Assembly (NCBI GenBank): GCA_963829965.1
Contig: CAWHLK010000043.1
Coordinates: forward strand, 26,871 to 90,870
Length of the DNA stretch: 64,000 bases
DNA from: DASXZH01 sp963829965
GTDB taxonomy: Bacteria; Armatimonadota; Fimbriimonadia; Fimbriimonadales; Fimbriimonadaceae
Direction: 5' to 3'
Shown: positions 37,910 to 47,397 of the stretch, one piece after another
Numbering within the stretch: the stretch's first letter is position 1
Layout of the letters: every line of letters begins with the position of its first letter
Notes under the pieces: model-generated
What the model saw: only the letters and a program-made list of their open reading frames with translations
The model's database searches: none
Told to the model about the DNA's origin: nothing
Translations under genes and position numbers: made by a program

Positions 37910-38377
37910 TCAGCCTCTTTTGACCGGCAAAAATAGGTTCGTTTCGAGCTTCTCTGCCGGAGTGTCCATCGGATTGTTGAGATACTGCTCATAGGAGAAT
38001 CCGGATTCCTCGGCCGTATAACCGCTCTGCGGAAACCAAGTCCCCATGAATTCATTCCATGCCCCGGGCAAACCTTGGTATGGCCCAACGTAATGGGCAC
38101 AAGCACAAAATTGAGCGGGCAGGTTTCGAATGGTAAGGCCCTCCGCTTCCAACGTGTAATCGCCGGGAACAACGACGCACGCATCCGACTGCAACTCTTC
38201 TGCCGCGTGCTTGCCGGGATCCATGTAGAAGATCGCAATCGCGCCGCGGATCGGGATTTGCAAGGGCCCGGCAGTCTGCATCAGCTTGTCGAACACCGGC
38301 CCAATCTGCGGATAGGGGCCCGTATGGCGCATGGCCACTACACGCATGGGATCTGTCTCTCTTACCGAATATTCCAT
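37910..38377 (-). CDS. GyrI-like/AraC effector-binding-type small-molecule-binding protein
   Basis: A 155-residue protein with the GyrI-like (SOUL/SbmC) fold pattern: RVVAMRHTGPYPQIGPVFDKL at the start, FYMDPGKH in the middle, and CACAHYVGPYQGLPGAWNEFMGTWFPQSGYT near the end. The family binds hydrophobic small molecules or DNA gyrase. The start is set at the second ATG because AGGAGG lies six bases upstream of it. Confidence 0.85.
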   Translation of the reverse strand: MEYSVRETDPMRVVAMRHTGPYPQIGPVFDKLMQTAGPLQIPIRGAIAIFYMDPGKHAAEELQSDACVVVPGDYTLEAEGLTIRNLPAQFCACAHYVGPYQGLPGAWNEFMGTWFPQSGYTAEESGFSYEQYLNNPMDTPAEKLETNLFLPVKRG

Positions 38378-38404
38378 CTCATTCCTCCTCATCCATGCAG
38401 TGGA

Positions 38405-39001
38405 TCACGCTTCGCCAGTCCACTGCGGCACTACGTCCTGGACTAACCCAAGGCTTTGGAGGATCCTTGCCACCACCGTGTCCGCAAGATCTTCCAAAGA
38501 CTTAGGCTTGTGATACCACGCTGGGCAAGCCGGAAGAATCGTAGCTCCGGCCTCCGCCAGTTGAGTGAGGTTCCTCAGCATGATTAGGTTCCAAGGCATT
38601 TCGCGCGGCACCAGGATAAGCTTGCGCCCCTCTTTGAGGCATACATCCGCCGAGCGCGTCACCAGGTTGTCGCTGATCCCGTTCGCAATCCGCCCCACGG
38701 TTCCCATCGAGCAAGGAACGATGACCATTCCGTCATGAACAAATGACCCGCTGGCGGGCGGAGTGAAATAATCCCGGTCTCCAAGCAGTTCGATCTGAGG
38801 AAACTCCTCGCCGAGCCAACTCTTCGTGCTCCAGTTCTCTCTGTCGAGCGAGATGTCCAGTTCTGTTTTGGCAACTTGAACCGCCTGATCGCTCATGGTG
38901 AGCAGGATACGATCATAATGCCGAACCGCTTGTTTCAGAAACCGCTGAGCGTAAATTGCCCCGCTTCCGCCCGTGATACCGACTACAAGAACCTTGTGCA
39001 T
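38405..39001 (-). CDS. ubiX: Flavin prenyltransferase UbiX
   Basis: This 198-residue protein matches UbiX/Pad1: VGITGGSGAIYAQRFLK at the N-terminus (flavin phosphate-binding), PCSMGTVGRIANGISDNLVTR and LVPREMPWNLIMLRNLTQLAEAGATILPACPAWYHKP. It prenylates FMN to the cofactor of UbiD-type decarboxylases. No ubiD gene is within the window. Confidence 0.95.
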   Translation of the reverse strand: MHKVLVVGITGGSGAIYAQRFLKQAVRHYDRILLTMSDQAVQVAKTELDISLDRENWSTKSWLGEEFPQIELLGDRDYFTPPASGSFVHDGMVIVPCSMGTVGRIANGISDNLVTRSADVCLKEGRKLILVPREMPWNLIMLRNLTQLAEAGATILPACPAWYHKPKSLEDLADTVVARILQSLGLVQDVVPQWTGEA

Positions 39002-39074
39002 GGAACCTGCTGAATCCTACCTTCAAGCAGACAAGTCAGGCTCGACACCTGGGGAACGAATTTGCGAAAGCCCC

Positions 39075-39656
39075 TTAGTCCAAATCCTGTTCCGTCAGGG
39101 GAAACTTTACGATCCCGGGTGTCGCGAGAATCTCGTCCTGATCCCCATCAAACTCCTTTTTGAAATTGTGAAAGTGCGGGTACGGGATTTCGCACGAGCC
39201 AGGTGTGAGGCCCTCGGCCACGAGGATTCCCTCGAAGAGCTCCCGCTCACCATAAAGGTAGAGCACATTGTGATGATCGTAAACGACCTGAGCCTCATTT
39301 GCCTCGCTTCGGATCCATACATCGTGCCTGGCGTCCTGTTCGAAGAAGTCGCGATACCGATTCATGAAGCGGGAAACGGCTCCAAAATCGAGCTTAGAAG
39401 GCCAAACATAGCGGCCCTCGGAATCTTCATCTGCGGCCAACAAGGCATAAAGGATTTCGTAGGGCGGCGGAAGGTTGGACACCAACTTCAGGACCAAATC
39501 GACATGCCCGGCCGACACCGTCGCCAAGATTCGGTCCGGCTGCAACTCGTAAACGTTGGGATAACGATAGTGAGGGTGTGAATCTTCGGACGTCAGATGG
39601 GCCCCTAACTGTTCCTTCAGAACTCCAAACTTGGGTCTCGCCGACTCTGCTTCCAT
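39075..39656 (-). CDS. Conserved-looking hypothetical protein
   Basis: A 193-residue soluble protein that I do not recognise. It is rich in aromatic and acidic residues (HPHYRYPNVYELQPDRILATVSAGHVDLVLKLVS, YDHHNVLYLYGERELFEGILV), has no signal peptide or repeats, and looks like a genuine globular protein. The start is set at MEAES rather than the upstream ATG because a TATTAT box lies exactly seven bases before it. Divergent from the Tat-signal gene. Confidence 0.7.
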   Translation of the reverse strand: MEAESARPKFGVLKEQLGAHLTSEDSHPHYRYPNVYELQPDRILATVSAGHVDLVLKLVSNLPPPYEILYALLAADEDSEGRYVWPSKLDFGAVSRFMNRYRDFFEQDARHDVWIRSEANEAQVVYDHHNVLYLYGERELFEGILVAEGLTPGSCEIPYPHFHNFKKEFDGDQDEILATPGIVKFPLTEQDLD

Positions 39657-39663
39657 GTTTAGC

Positions 39664-39669
39664 ATAATA
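39664..39669 (-). promoter_or_regulatory. -10 box of hypothetical gene (leaderless)
   Basis: TATTAT lies seven bases before the ATG at 39656 and there is no Shine-Dalgarno sequence. TTCAAA 18 bp upstream is a weak -35. Confidence 0.5.
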
Positions 39670-39725
39670 TCCAAATATCAGGTTCGCTTTGAAAACGCAC
39701 ACTTAGTCCTTCCACTGGGCCATGC

Positions 39726-39731
39726 TAAAAT
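39726..39731 (+). promoter_or_regulatory. -10 box of Tat-signal/amidase operon (leaderless)
   Basis: TAAAAT lies seven bases before the ATG at 39739, with TTAGTC 17 bp further upstream. There is no Shine-Dalgarno sequence. Confidence 0.5.
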
Positions 39732-39738
39732 TGCCGGC

Positions 39739-40068
39739 ATGCAGAAGATCAGTCGTCGTGTCTTCGGGGCGCGTGCTGCCAGTGCAGCCGCAGCACTGGC
39801 GGTTCCTTCGGTATTGCTAGCTCAAGCGCAGACGCCTGCCGAACCTGATCCGGTTGTCACGGACGCCGAGATAGACGACGTTCAAAAGAAGCTCGCCAAG
39901 CCGCTGGGCGACGACGCGAAGAAAATCCTGAAGGCCGATCTGGCTTCCCAGAAGAAAGACACCGCCGCCCGGCTAAAGGTCAATCTCCCGGAACAAAGCG
40001 AACCCTGTTTCATCTTCGTTTCGACTCCCAAAAAACAGGCAGGCAAGGACGACGGTGACGTATCATGA
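39739..40068 (+). CDS. Small Tat-signal protein coupled to amidase
   Basis: A 109-residue protein with a twin-arginine signal (KISRRVFGARAASAAAALAVP) and a short charged mature part containing a helix (DAEIDDVQKKLAKPLGDDAKKILKADLASQKK). No known domain. Its stop overlaps the amidase start (ATGA), so the two are translated together. It may be a partner that carries the amidase through the Tat pathway or tethers it. This is inferred from the arrangement. Confidence 0.75.
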   Translation: MQKISRRVFGARAASAAAALAVPSVLLAQAQTPAEPDPVVTDAEIDDVQKKLAKPLGDDAKKILKADLASQKKDTAARLKVNLPEQSEPCFIFVSTPKKQAGKDDGDVS

Positions 40069-41435
40069 TCGATTGCTATTCCAGCATCACCGACCTCAGC
40101 AGGGCTCTCCGAAAGAAGGAAATCAGCTCCACAGAGCTGACTCAGATGTACGTCAAGCGGCTCAGCACCCTGGGCAAGGAATACAACTCCATTGCGCAAA
40201 TGACGGAGGGTCTCGCCTACGAGCAGGCGGCTCTTGCCGATCATCGGATGGAAGACACCAAGAACCCGCTCAACGGCATTCCATATGGCGCGAAGGACCT
40301 TTATGCCACAGCCGGAATCCCTACAAGGTGGGGCTCTCCCGGTCATGAAGATCAGGTCTTTGATCATGACGCCACCGCGATATCGAAGCTTCGAGACGCG
40401 GGCGCGGTACTCATCGCCAAGCTCGCGATGATCGAACTCGCGGGAGGCGGAAACTACGACGTCGCCAATGCCAGCATCAGCGGCCCCGGCCACTGCGCAT
40501 GGGATAAGACCCTTTGGGCAGGAGGCTCCAGCACCGGCTCCGGTTCGGCAACCGCTCTAGGGGCAGTCGGGTTCAGCCTCGGCAGCGAAACCAGCGGAAG
40601 CATCATCTGCCCGAGCGCGTTCAACGGCGTTACAGGTTTGCGCCCTACCTATGGCCGCGTGAGCCGCTACGGCTGCATGGCTTTGGCGTGGACGCTCGAT
40701 AAGCTCGGCCCGATCTGCCGCTCTGCGGAAGACTGCGGTCTCGTGCTGGATGCGATCTCCGGCTACGATGAAAAGGACCCCAGTTCGATCCGCGAGAAGC
40801 TAAATCTCCGCAGAAAGGGCGGAAAGATGAAGATCGGGCTCCTCAAAGAAGCTTTCGACAAAAATAAAGCCGCGGAATGCGAAAAGGCTTATCACAACGC
40901 CCTCGATGTTTTTCGCAAGCTCGGCCATGAAACCGTGGAAGTCGCCTATCCCGATCTCCCGTATGATTTGGCGACAGGCATCATCGTGGACGCGGAAGGA
41001 GCGAGCGCCCACGAGCACTTCGTTCGAAGCGACCGGCTGGACAAGCTGGTTGATATCAACCAAGTAGCAGGCATGGCCGCCGCCCTCCAGCGGCCGGCGG
41101 TGGACTATCTTTGGGCGATGCGAATGCGAACCGAGGCGCTGAAAGCGAATGCTATTTGGGACAAGTGCAACTGCGTGTTCACTCCGGTCTTCTATCACAA
41201 GTCCGTTCCCATTGAGGGCTCTTTTGCCAAGAGCTTTGACAATATGGGTGGGGCAAGCGGGCCCGAGAATCTCCTCGGCTGGCCGGCATGCGCGTTCCCC
41301 ATCGGCTTCGAGGAAGGCGCGCCGCTTGGAGCGAACATTCTTGCGCCGTGTACGCGAGAAGACATCTGCTACCAGCTGGCGATGGAATTCCAGAAGAATT
41401 CCGATTTTCATCTGAAACGCCCGGTCCCAGCGTAG
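40065..41435 (+). CDS. Amidase signature family enzyme
   Basis: A 456-residue amidase. The Ser-cisSer-Lys triad is present: Lys in YGAKDLYAT, cis-Ser in AGGSSTGSGSA and nucleophile Ser in GSETSGSI. It resembles the GatA family, but the position in a two-gene unit with a Tat-signal protein and the absence of gatB/gatC argue for a hydrolytic amidase rather than the tRNA amidotransferase subunit. No signal peptide of its own. Substrate unknown. Confidence 0.9.
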   Translation: MIDCYSSITDLSRALRKKEISSTELTQMYVKRLSTLGKEYNSIAQMTEGLAYEQAALADHRMEDTKNPLNGIPYGAKDLYATAGIPTRWGSPGHEDQVFDHDATAISKLRDAGAVLIAKLAMIELAGGGNYDVANASISGPGHCAWDKTLWAGGSSTGSGSATALGAVGFSLGSETSGSIICPSAFNGVTGLRPTYGRVSRYGCMALAWTLDKLGPICRSAEDCGLVLDAISGYDEKDPSSIREKLNLRRKGGKMKIGLLKEAFDKNKAAECEKAYHNALDVFRKLGHETVEVAYPDLPYDLATGIIVDAEGASAHEHFVRSDRLDKLVDINQVAGMAAALQRPAVDYLWAMRMRTEALKANAIWDKCNCVFTPVFYHKSVPIEGSFAKSFDNMGGASGPENLLGWPACAFPIGFEEGAPLGANILAPCTREDICYQLAMEFQKNSDFHLKRPVPA

Positions 41436-41679
41436 ACCTGGAGTCGCACCCGCACCCGCGTGAGGACCTTGAAATCCATGCGCTCCGGCAGTCTCTCCAT
41501 CCAGCAGGCTCATGAGCATGTTGGTCAGTTCCAGACGCGGTTTTTAAGAGCCGGCTGCACCGCACATCGGATACTTTTTCTAGTTCACTTGCATGTGTCC
41601 CGATTTATGGTGACCCGGTCTTTAGCCAGTTTTCCGTCAGACTGAGAGTAGGTGGGGCAACCCACAAAAGGGAGAAAAC

Positions 41680-42192
41680 ATGAGCAAATTCAATTCACTT
41701 AACGACCTCTTCATTGACGAAATTGCGGACTTACTGAGCGCAGAGAAGCAGCTCGTCAAAGCGCTGCCGAAAGTTGCCGAGGCAGCCAGCAGTAAGGAGC
41801 TCAGCTCGGGGATCAAAGCACATCTTGAGCAGACCAAGGGTCACGTCGAACGCTTGAACCAGGTGTTCGAGATCATTGGCGAAAAGCCCCACTCGAAGAC
41901 CTGCGAGGCCATGAAGGGCCTTATCGAAGAGGCTGATGAGCTAATAAAGGAGGGTGGAGATTCCGCGGTACTCGACGCCGGCATCATCGCATGCGCTCAG
42001 AGAGTTGAACACTACGAAATCGCTGCCTATGGCTGCGTTCGGACTTATGCGAACCTTCTGGGCTACTCCGAAGCCGAAGGGCTCCTTCAGCAGACACTCG
42101 ACGAAGAAGCCGAAACCGACCGAAAGCTCACCGATATGTCCGAGCAGATCAACTCGGATGCGCTTGCCGGAGCAGGCACTTCCGGCCGCTAG
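41680..42192 (+). CDS. Ferritin-like DUF892 protein (YciE/YciF type)
   Basis: A 170-residue four-helix protein. The family features are FIDEIADLLSAEKQLVKALPKVAEAA, the His/Glu metal-ligand pattern in HLEQTKGHVERLNQVFEIIG and QRVEHYEIAAYGCVRTYANLLG. DUF892 proteins are linked to stress responses and bind two metals. Strong Shine-Dalgarno sequence (AAAGGGAG before ATG). A terminator hairpin follows. Confidence 0.93.
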   Translation: MSKFNSLNDLFIDEIADLLSAEKQLVKALPKVAEAASSKELSSGIKAHLEQTKGHVERLNQVFEIIGEKPHSKTCEAMKGLIEEADELIKEGGDSAVLDAGIIACAQRVEHYEIAAYGCVRTYANLLGYSEAEGLLQQTLDEEAETDRKLTDMSEQINSDALAGAGTSGR

Positions 42193-42210
42193 TTCGCGAC
42201 CACTGCATTT

Positions 42211-42250
42211 CTCCATTTGCCGCCTCGCTTGATGCAGGCGACAAATGGAG
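42211..42250. terminator. Hairpin between DUF892 gene and convergent GH5 gene
   Basis: CTCCATTTG pairs with CAAATGGAG and an inner CGCCT pairs with AGGCG, giving a long stem suitable for a terminator working from either side. It is followed by CTATTTG on the plus strand. Confidence 0.75.
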
Positions 42251-43268
42251 CTATTTGATTCGGGAGTCGATCATAAGATCTAGAAGGGCCCGGTCGACAT
42301 CGTAGCCCTTGTGGTTTTCGAAAACTGCCCCTGGGCGGGCATGGCCGATGATACCGAATGGGCCTTCAAAGTTCCACATTCCATAGCCGAAGCCAAGCTC
42401 GCGAAACACCGAAAAGAGATCTCGGAACCAGCGCACAGCCACATCCTGGGGCGTCTTGTCGTAACAGCCGAACTCTCCCACAAACACTGGCCTGCCTTCA
42501 TCTCGAATCTGCACCCAGGGCTCATAAACTCAAGGATCGTCGCGCGATCCCAACATTTGCTCATCCAAATAGAACCGGGATAAGTCGGCGGCGGCATGCC
42601 TTGGCTGCCGCTCCACCAATCGGCCTGATAATGGCTAACCGTCATCGGCTGATAACCGCGGCAGCTTTGGGCAACATCCAAATCGGCTAGCTCAGGGACA
42701 GTGAGGTTCCCGCCTTCTAAGCCGTCGATGATCAGCGCCCGATCCGGATCAATCGCCCAAATCGCCGCACATGCCCGGCGCATGATCGCCTCATGGTTCT
42801 TCCGGGTCATGCCGTACTGGCCGACATCCGGAGGCTCATTCAGCAGGTCAAAACTAAGTCTTGAATTGGAAACCCCTCGATACCTCTCGGCAAATCGACT
42901 CCAAATATGCACGAACCCATCCTGCGCAACAGAATCTACCCAGAGGTTGTGCTTTTCCAGATCGTTGCCGTTGATGCAATATCCAGGCGCCCGGTGGATG
43001 TTGAGAGAAAGGTGCATGCCGAATTCGGTGCAAGCCTCCAAATAGGAATCCAAGCATGAGAAAACCGACTCGTCCGGATGGAGGTAATCAAAATCCTTTG
43101 TCCAAAACCGATAATCGCAAGGGATACGTACAAAGTCGAACTCATACTCCGCCATGAACTCCAACGCCTTTCGATCTGGCGGCGCGGCGCTTTACCCGTC
43201 GAACTGGAAACCATCCACTGAAAATTGAAACCATACCGAGGCTTGGCCAGATCACGCGAAGAACTCAC
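42251..43268 (-). pseudogene. GH5-type glycoside hydrolase, frame interrupted at least twice
   Basis: A cellulase/mannanase-like TIM-barrel enzyme. Pieces in different frames join to one protein: RYGFNFQWMVS, ALEFMAEYEFDFVRIPCDYRFW, LSFDLLNEPPDVG with the acid/base Glu, TVSHYQADWW, then VFVGEFGCYDKTPQD with the nucleophile Glu and GYGMWNFEGPFGI. Shifts are needed near 43185 and within 42520-42600, where a TGA also occurs in the best frame. No signal peptide is visible. The GTG start at 43268 overlaps the stop of the upstream glycosidase, so the genes form one operon. Confidence 0.75.
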
Positions 43269-45218
43269 CGGCGCTCCATGCCCAGGATAAGATCGCTGCC
43301 GCTCAAGTTCAGCGGCTGGACCAATTGCCCACTTTTAACGGTGGCCGCCACTTCCTCCGAACCAACGGAATCCAAATTCCAAATCCGCAGTAGGTAGTTT
43401 CCATCCTCCAATGGCAAAGATTTCAGTTCAACGGTGGTAGCGCCGGAAGCGCTCTTGTGAATCCGAGCGATCAGCCCCTTTGAAGTTTTTGCTGCCGAAA
43501 TGTCCGCCCCATGGCCAAGACCTGCGAATTCATAGGACTGTACTGTCAGCCAGTCGCTTCCCGGGTTTGAAACTATCAAATGATGCGGCCCCTGGCCGCA
43601 GTCAAACGAAAACACCTGGTTGATCGGCCTGTCCCGGTCACCTGCCGGCCAATGCTGGTCCTGCATCTGGCTTCCGTCAAGATTCACTACCAGCCCCGCC
43701 CCGGCGCGGGCCACCATTCCCACTTTGATCGCGACTTTGCCGGCGATCGGAGCAGTGAAGTTAAACTGAACCTGGTTGCCCATGTCTTTGTGGTTCGTGC
43801 CTTGAAGAAATGAGGACAACTGGCCCATCGCTTTTCCCGAATCGTCGGCTGGAAAGGTAAATGCTAACCGCTTGGAAGGGCCCCAGCCGATTCCGGGATT
43901 AAAAATCAAGTCCGAACGAGCTCCAGTTTCCAAATCTACGTGCACAGGCTTATCGTCGGGCCCCGGGGTAATGCCAATTGCCTCGATGACCGAGTGGGCT
44001 TTGGAATACTCGTCAAAAAGATTGTCTTTGACCATCCAGTCCCAATACCAATATTCGGCTGCTCCGGAATGGCCGGAAAGCAGGCTCGACCATATCGCGT
44101 CCCGAACACAGGCCCGCTGAGCCACGGGGGAGGGCGGGTTTGTACCGAGGCCACATTCGCCGTAAAAGAATGGACGGTCAGTTGGCACCGTACTTCCCTC
44201 GATCATCGCACCTACATTTGAGGGATATCCGTGGGGTTGATAATAATCCAAGCTTGATGTGATCTCCGGCCGCATTTCGGAACTGGAGGTGATCAGATGA
44301 TGGTAGGGGTCGATCTCGCGCAAATAGCCGGCCATCTCTCGATGCCAATCTCCGATCACATCCCAGTGACCCAAACGAGCCGCATCCGTGTTCTCCACCT
44401 CATTGAACAGTTCCCAGGAACAAATCGCGTTCTCGTGCCCATACCGTGCCACCACATACCGAATGTAGTTCTTTGCGCGGGCTTTTGCACCGTCGCTGGT
44501 GAAGAAATCGACGGGGCTGGCCAGGAACCCTCCGTTCGCCTTGTTCCAAGGGTTGGAACTCCACATAGGGTCCACCATCGTGGCGAACTCACCATGATGA
44601 AAGAGCACCCACTGAAAATGAACGCCTGCCTTGCTTGCGGCGTCCACAAGCGCATCCCATTTATCAAACGCGCCCTGATCGAGATCTTGACCCTCCAACT
44701 TATGATCCTTAGGCCACCACGGATTTCGACCATCAAAGTTGCATGCCCAAATTCGACTCCAAATTCATGCCGGCTGCCCCCATCATCGCAAGCTGCTGAG
44801 TCATTGGTGGGCAGGAAGGATCCTGCCAGCCAAGGCTGTTGCCGATGGGCCAGTAGGGTGTACCGTCGTCAAAGGAGAACATGCGTGCAGCCTGGTCTAC
44901 ACGAATGAACCCTTTTGTATACTTTGTGTTTACATCCAGATTCCCGGGCAGCTTTGCCACCGCCGCTCCGTTGAGCATGACCTGAGCGTGGTAAATGCCC
45001 GGAGTTTGTGTAAGCAATACTGCCGACCAATGATTGCCGTCGTAATAGGCGAATCGCTGCTCTGCGTGGTGTCCGACCGTGAATCTAACCTGAACATCGT
45101 TGTTTTGAGCATCGTAAGGTGAGCCGAGGACCGTTAAATCGAAGTTGACCTTTTGCGGTCCATACCATTCAGCCGTGGCCGACGAAGTGACGAGGGCGAG
45201 CAACGTTGCAATGATCAT
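43265..45218 (-). pseudogene. Secreted DUF5060-type glycosidase, one frameshift
   Basis: A glycosidase of about 650 residues. The signal peptide (MIIATLLALVTSSATA) and an N-terminal DUF5060 beta domain (GPQKVNFDLTVLGSPYDA...FTVGHH) precede a TIM barrel: FSFDDGTPYWPIGNSLGW, then in another frame CNFDGRNPWWPKDHKLEGQ, SWELFNEVENTDA (acid/base Glu) and FFYGECGLGTN (nucleophile Glu). A C-terminal carbohydrate-binding-like region follows. The shift lies near 44758. The ATG at 45218 has AGGAG six bases upstream and a promoter controlled by the adjacent operator. Confidence 0.8.
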
Positions 45219-45242
45219 CGCGGTCTCCTGAGGACTCTTCGC

Positions 45243-45271
45243 ATACTACCTTCTTTCATTGTTGTACACAA
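45243..45271 (-). promoter_or_regulatory. Promoter of glycosidase operon
   Basis: Read on the minus strand, TTGTGT (45266-45271) and TAGTAT (45243-45248) are 17 bp apart, upstream of the DUF5060 glycosidase. The -35 box lies inside operator 1. Confidence 0.6.
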
Positions 45272-45272
45272 T
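45258..45272. promoter_or_regulatory. Operator 1 of GntR/LacI-type regulator
   Basis: ATTGT-TGTAC-ACAAT, a dyad sharing GTTGTACAC with operator 2. It resembles AraR operators with their TTGTAC core. It covers the -35 of the divergent glycosidase operon. Confidence 0.55.
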
Positions 45273-45283
45273 TTTAAAATTTG

Positions 45284-45313
45284 TTGGCATTGCGTGTATA
45301 TGTGTTGTACACT
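45284..45313 (+). promoter_or_regulatory. Promoter of GntR/LacI-type regulator
   Basis: TTGGCA (45284-45289) and TACACT (45308-45313) are 18 bp apart. The -10 overlaps operator 2. The ATG follows 11 bases after the -10, so the leader is only a few bases. Confidence 0.5.
45302..45312. promoter_or_regulatory. Operator 2 of GntR/LacI-type regulator
   Basis: GTGT-TGT-ACAC, an 11-bp dyad with the same GTTGTACAC core as operator 1. The cores are 43 bp apart, about four helical turns, suitable for cooperative or looped binding. It overlaps the regulator's own -10, implying autoregulation. Confidence 0.5.
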
Positions 45314-45324
45314 TCTCTCACGGT

Positions 45325-46467
45325 ATGAAACCAACGAAGTCTTCAGAACGCAAGAGCTATCATGGGATAGCCTCAGACCTCACCAGCAAGATCGAATCTG
45401 GAATCTTTGCCGAGGGTTCGTTTCTACCCATCGAGAGAGATCTCATTGCTGAGTATGGCGTCACTCGCACCACGATTAGGAGAGCTCTGGCTTCCCTAGT
45501 CGAGGAAGGCCACGGACGTCTCGTTCCCAATAAGGGGGTTCTAGCAGTTCGAAAGGGCCAGGCCGCCACAAAGGCCATTGGCTTTGTTGACGGGTCAACC
45601 ACCGTTCTGAGGTCGCTGTACAGCAAACTCAGCGCCTCTTTTCTCAACATCGGCTATCACCTCGTTCATATCGATTCGCAGGTGATCGGCCTTGAGAACG
45701 CACTTCTGTTCGCACATGAGCGACAGTTTGATGGAGCGTTCGTATGGTCTTTCGAAGGATTCCCTGATCCAGGCCTCATTCAGAACGTTCAAAAGTCGCT
45801 CCCCCTGGTGGTTTTGGACCACTCCTTGGGGTCGGTCGGCACTGATTTGGTCACCTTTGATTACATGCAGATGGCCCACGAGGCAGTTGAACATTTAGCG
45901 AAGTCGGGAAGAAAGCGCATCGCGGTTACGGGCATGCTGGACATGCTGGACACAACCCATCAGCGGTTCTCCGGTTATCTCCGCGGCCTCTTTGCCAATG
46001 ACATCATCCCGGACGTCCGAGATTTTGTTTTCTGCTACACCAGTGGCTACCGAGAGCCGAACTACGAGCAGTTGACCCTCCGCCTCCAGGCCCTGGATCG
46101 TCCGGACGCCATTTTCGTTCTCCAGGATGAGTTCGTTCCCGGTGTGGTCGAGTGCGTTTTGGAGTGCAATCTCTCAATCCCCGACGATATCGCAATCGCG
46201 ACCATCGGTGACGATGTTGTCGTAAGCGTGGGTGGCCAAGGAATTACGGCCGTTCATTGCGATTGGGAAGGTTTCGCGCAAGAAGCGATGGACCTCATGC
46301 TTCAACGGATTCGAGAGCCGGACGGCTCACGGATTTGCCTTATAGGCAAACACGAGCTTGTGCCTGGCGGATCGGCCGAGAGATTTGCGGGAAGTGCACA
46401 CGCTCAAACGTATATGGTCACGCGCCGCGGAAGGGCAGGCGCCTCGGATCGATTCGTCAGCAAATAG
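45325..46467 (+). CDS. GntR/LacI hybrid (AraR-type) sugar-responsive regulator
   Basis: A 380-residue regulator. The N-terminal GntR winged helix (YHGIASDLTSKIESGIF, LPIERDLIAEYGVTRTTIRRALASLVEEG) is joined to a LacI-type periplasmic-binding-protein-like sensor (AIGFVDGS..., LVVLDHSLG, AVEHLAKSGRKRIAV, IPDDIAIATIGDD). This is the AraR architecture, where a sugar releases the repressor from DNA. It lies between divergent glycosidase genes and a prepilin, mannosidase and transporter set, and most likely controls both. The ATG at 45325 is chosen over an upstream in-frame codon that lies before the promoter. Confidence 0.9.
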   Translation: MKPTKSSERKSYHGIASDLTSKIESGIFAEGSFLPIERDLIAEYGVTRTTIRRALASLVEEGHGRLVPNKGVLAVRKGQAATKAIGFVDGSTTVLRSLYSKLSASFLNIGYHLVHIDSQVIGLENALLFAHERQFDGAFVWSFEGFPDPGLIQNVQKSLPLVVLDHSLGSVGTDLVTFDYMQMAHEAVEHLAKSGRKRIAVTGMLDMLDTTHQRFSGYLRGLFANDIIPDVRDFVFCYTSGYREPNYEQLTLRLQALDRPDAIFVLQDEFVPGVVECVLECNLSIPDDIAIATIGDDVVVSVGGQGITAVHCDWEGFAQEAMDLMLQRIREPDGSRICLIGKHELVPGGSAERFAGSAHAQTYMVTRRGRAGASDRFVSK

Positions 46468-46507
46468 CCAACGTTGTTAATGCTTCATCTCAATGCAGAG
46501 GAAATAT

Positions 46508-47389
46508 ATGAAAAGAAATCGTGCGTTTACACTCATCGAACTACTTGTGGTGATAGCGATCATCGCTATTCTCGCCGCAATACTATTCCCTGTCTTCGCC
46601 CAAGCTAAACTCGCAGCCAAGGGAGCCCAATCCCTTAGCAACGTGAAAGAACTGGGCCTCGCAAGTCTCATGTACGCGAATGACTACGACGACCAGTTCG
46701 TGTCCTGCTTCATGGACGACACCATAGCGGCTGTCGGCTGGCAGCAGTCCTGGGGCATGCTCACCCTTCCCTACATCAAGAGCTATGGCATCTTCTTAGA
46801 TCCCACAGATAACACGTTAGTAGGCACTTCCTATAACTCGGGGCCAAAGGTGAGCTACATTGCCAATGGAATCCTGCAGTACGGAACGGACAATAACTGG
46901 GATTTTCATGGCGTCATCAACTTGAACGGCAATGGACCTTCCACGAACTGGCACCAGAACAACAATACGGTGTCGCAGACCGAAATCGCCCACATTTCGG
47001 ACACCATCTTGTTCGCAACAAAAACGACAGATCTACCTGGCAGTGCCTACGGGGTAGGAGGATCGCAAGCCGGTCAGCCCGGAATCTTCGATCCGTGGGA
47101 CTCTATCGAAGAGTTAGCCAGCGGAACAGATGCAAACTCCACAGGAACCGACATTGCAGGCATTACCAACGCAGTTGAATGGAGCGGGCCGCCAGATCCC
47201 ACCTGGAAGGGAGCGATCTATCGCGAATACGCGGGCAAGTCTCCAGTTGTATTCACGGATGGCCATGCCAAGACGGAGGTTCCTGAAGCGATGCTGAACT
47301 GGTCCGGATACGATAACCTGTGGGGACAGCTCGCAAGAGCCGGCACCTCGAAACCCTTCATCGGAGAATGGGACGCGCTCCGAGACTAG
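46508..47389 (+). CDS. Prepilin-like protein of the carbohydrate locus
   Basis: A 293-residue pseudopilin-like protein with a short basic leader (MKRNR), the cleavage site AFTLIEL and the hydrophobic helix. The C-terminal VVFTDGHAKT corresponds to the H-X9-DG end but with tyrosine in place of the histidine. Shine-Dalgarno AGAGGA lies before the ATG. It follows the regulator by 40 bases, suggesting co-transcription, and could build a surface structure or adhesin for polysaccharide capture. That role is an inference. Confidence 0.85.
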   Translation: MKRNRAFTLIELLVVIAIIAILAAILFPVFAQAKLAAKGAQSLSNVKELGLASLMYANDYDDQFVSCFMDDTIAAVGWQQSWGMLTLPYIKSYGIFLDPTDNTLVGTSYNSGPKVSYIANGILQYGTDNNWDFHGVINLNGNGPSTNWHQNNNTVSQTEIAHISDTILFATKTTDLPGSAYGVGGSQAGQPGIFDPWDSIEELASGTDANSTGTDIAGITNAVEWSGPPDPTWKGAIYREYAGKSPVVFTDGHAKTEVPEAMLNWSGYDNLWGQLARAGTSKPFIGEWDALRD

Positions 47390-47397
47390 GCAAAACC

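Noticed and set aside
44906..44937. TTGTATAC/TTTGTGTTTACA segment resembling the regulator's operator core
   Set aside because: It lies inside the glycosidase coding region and lacks the dyad shared by operators 1 and 2.
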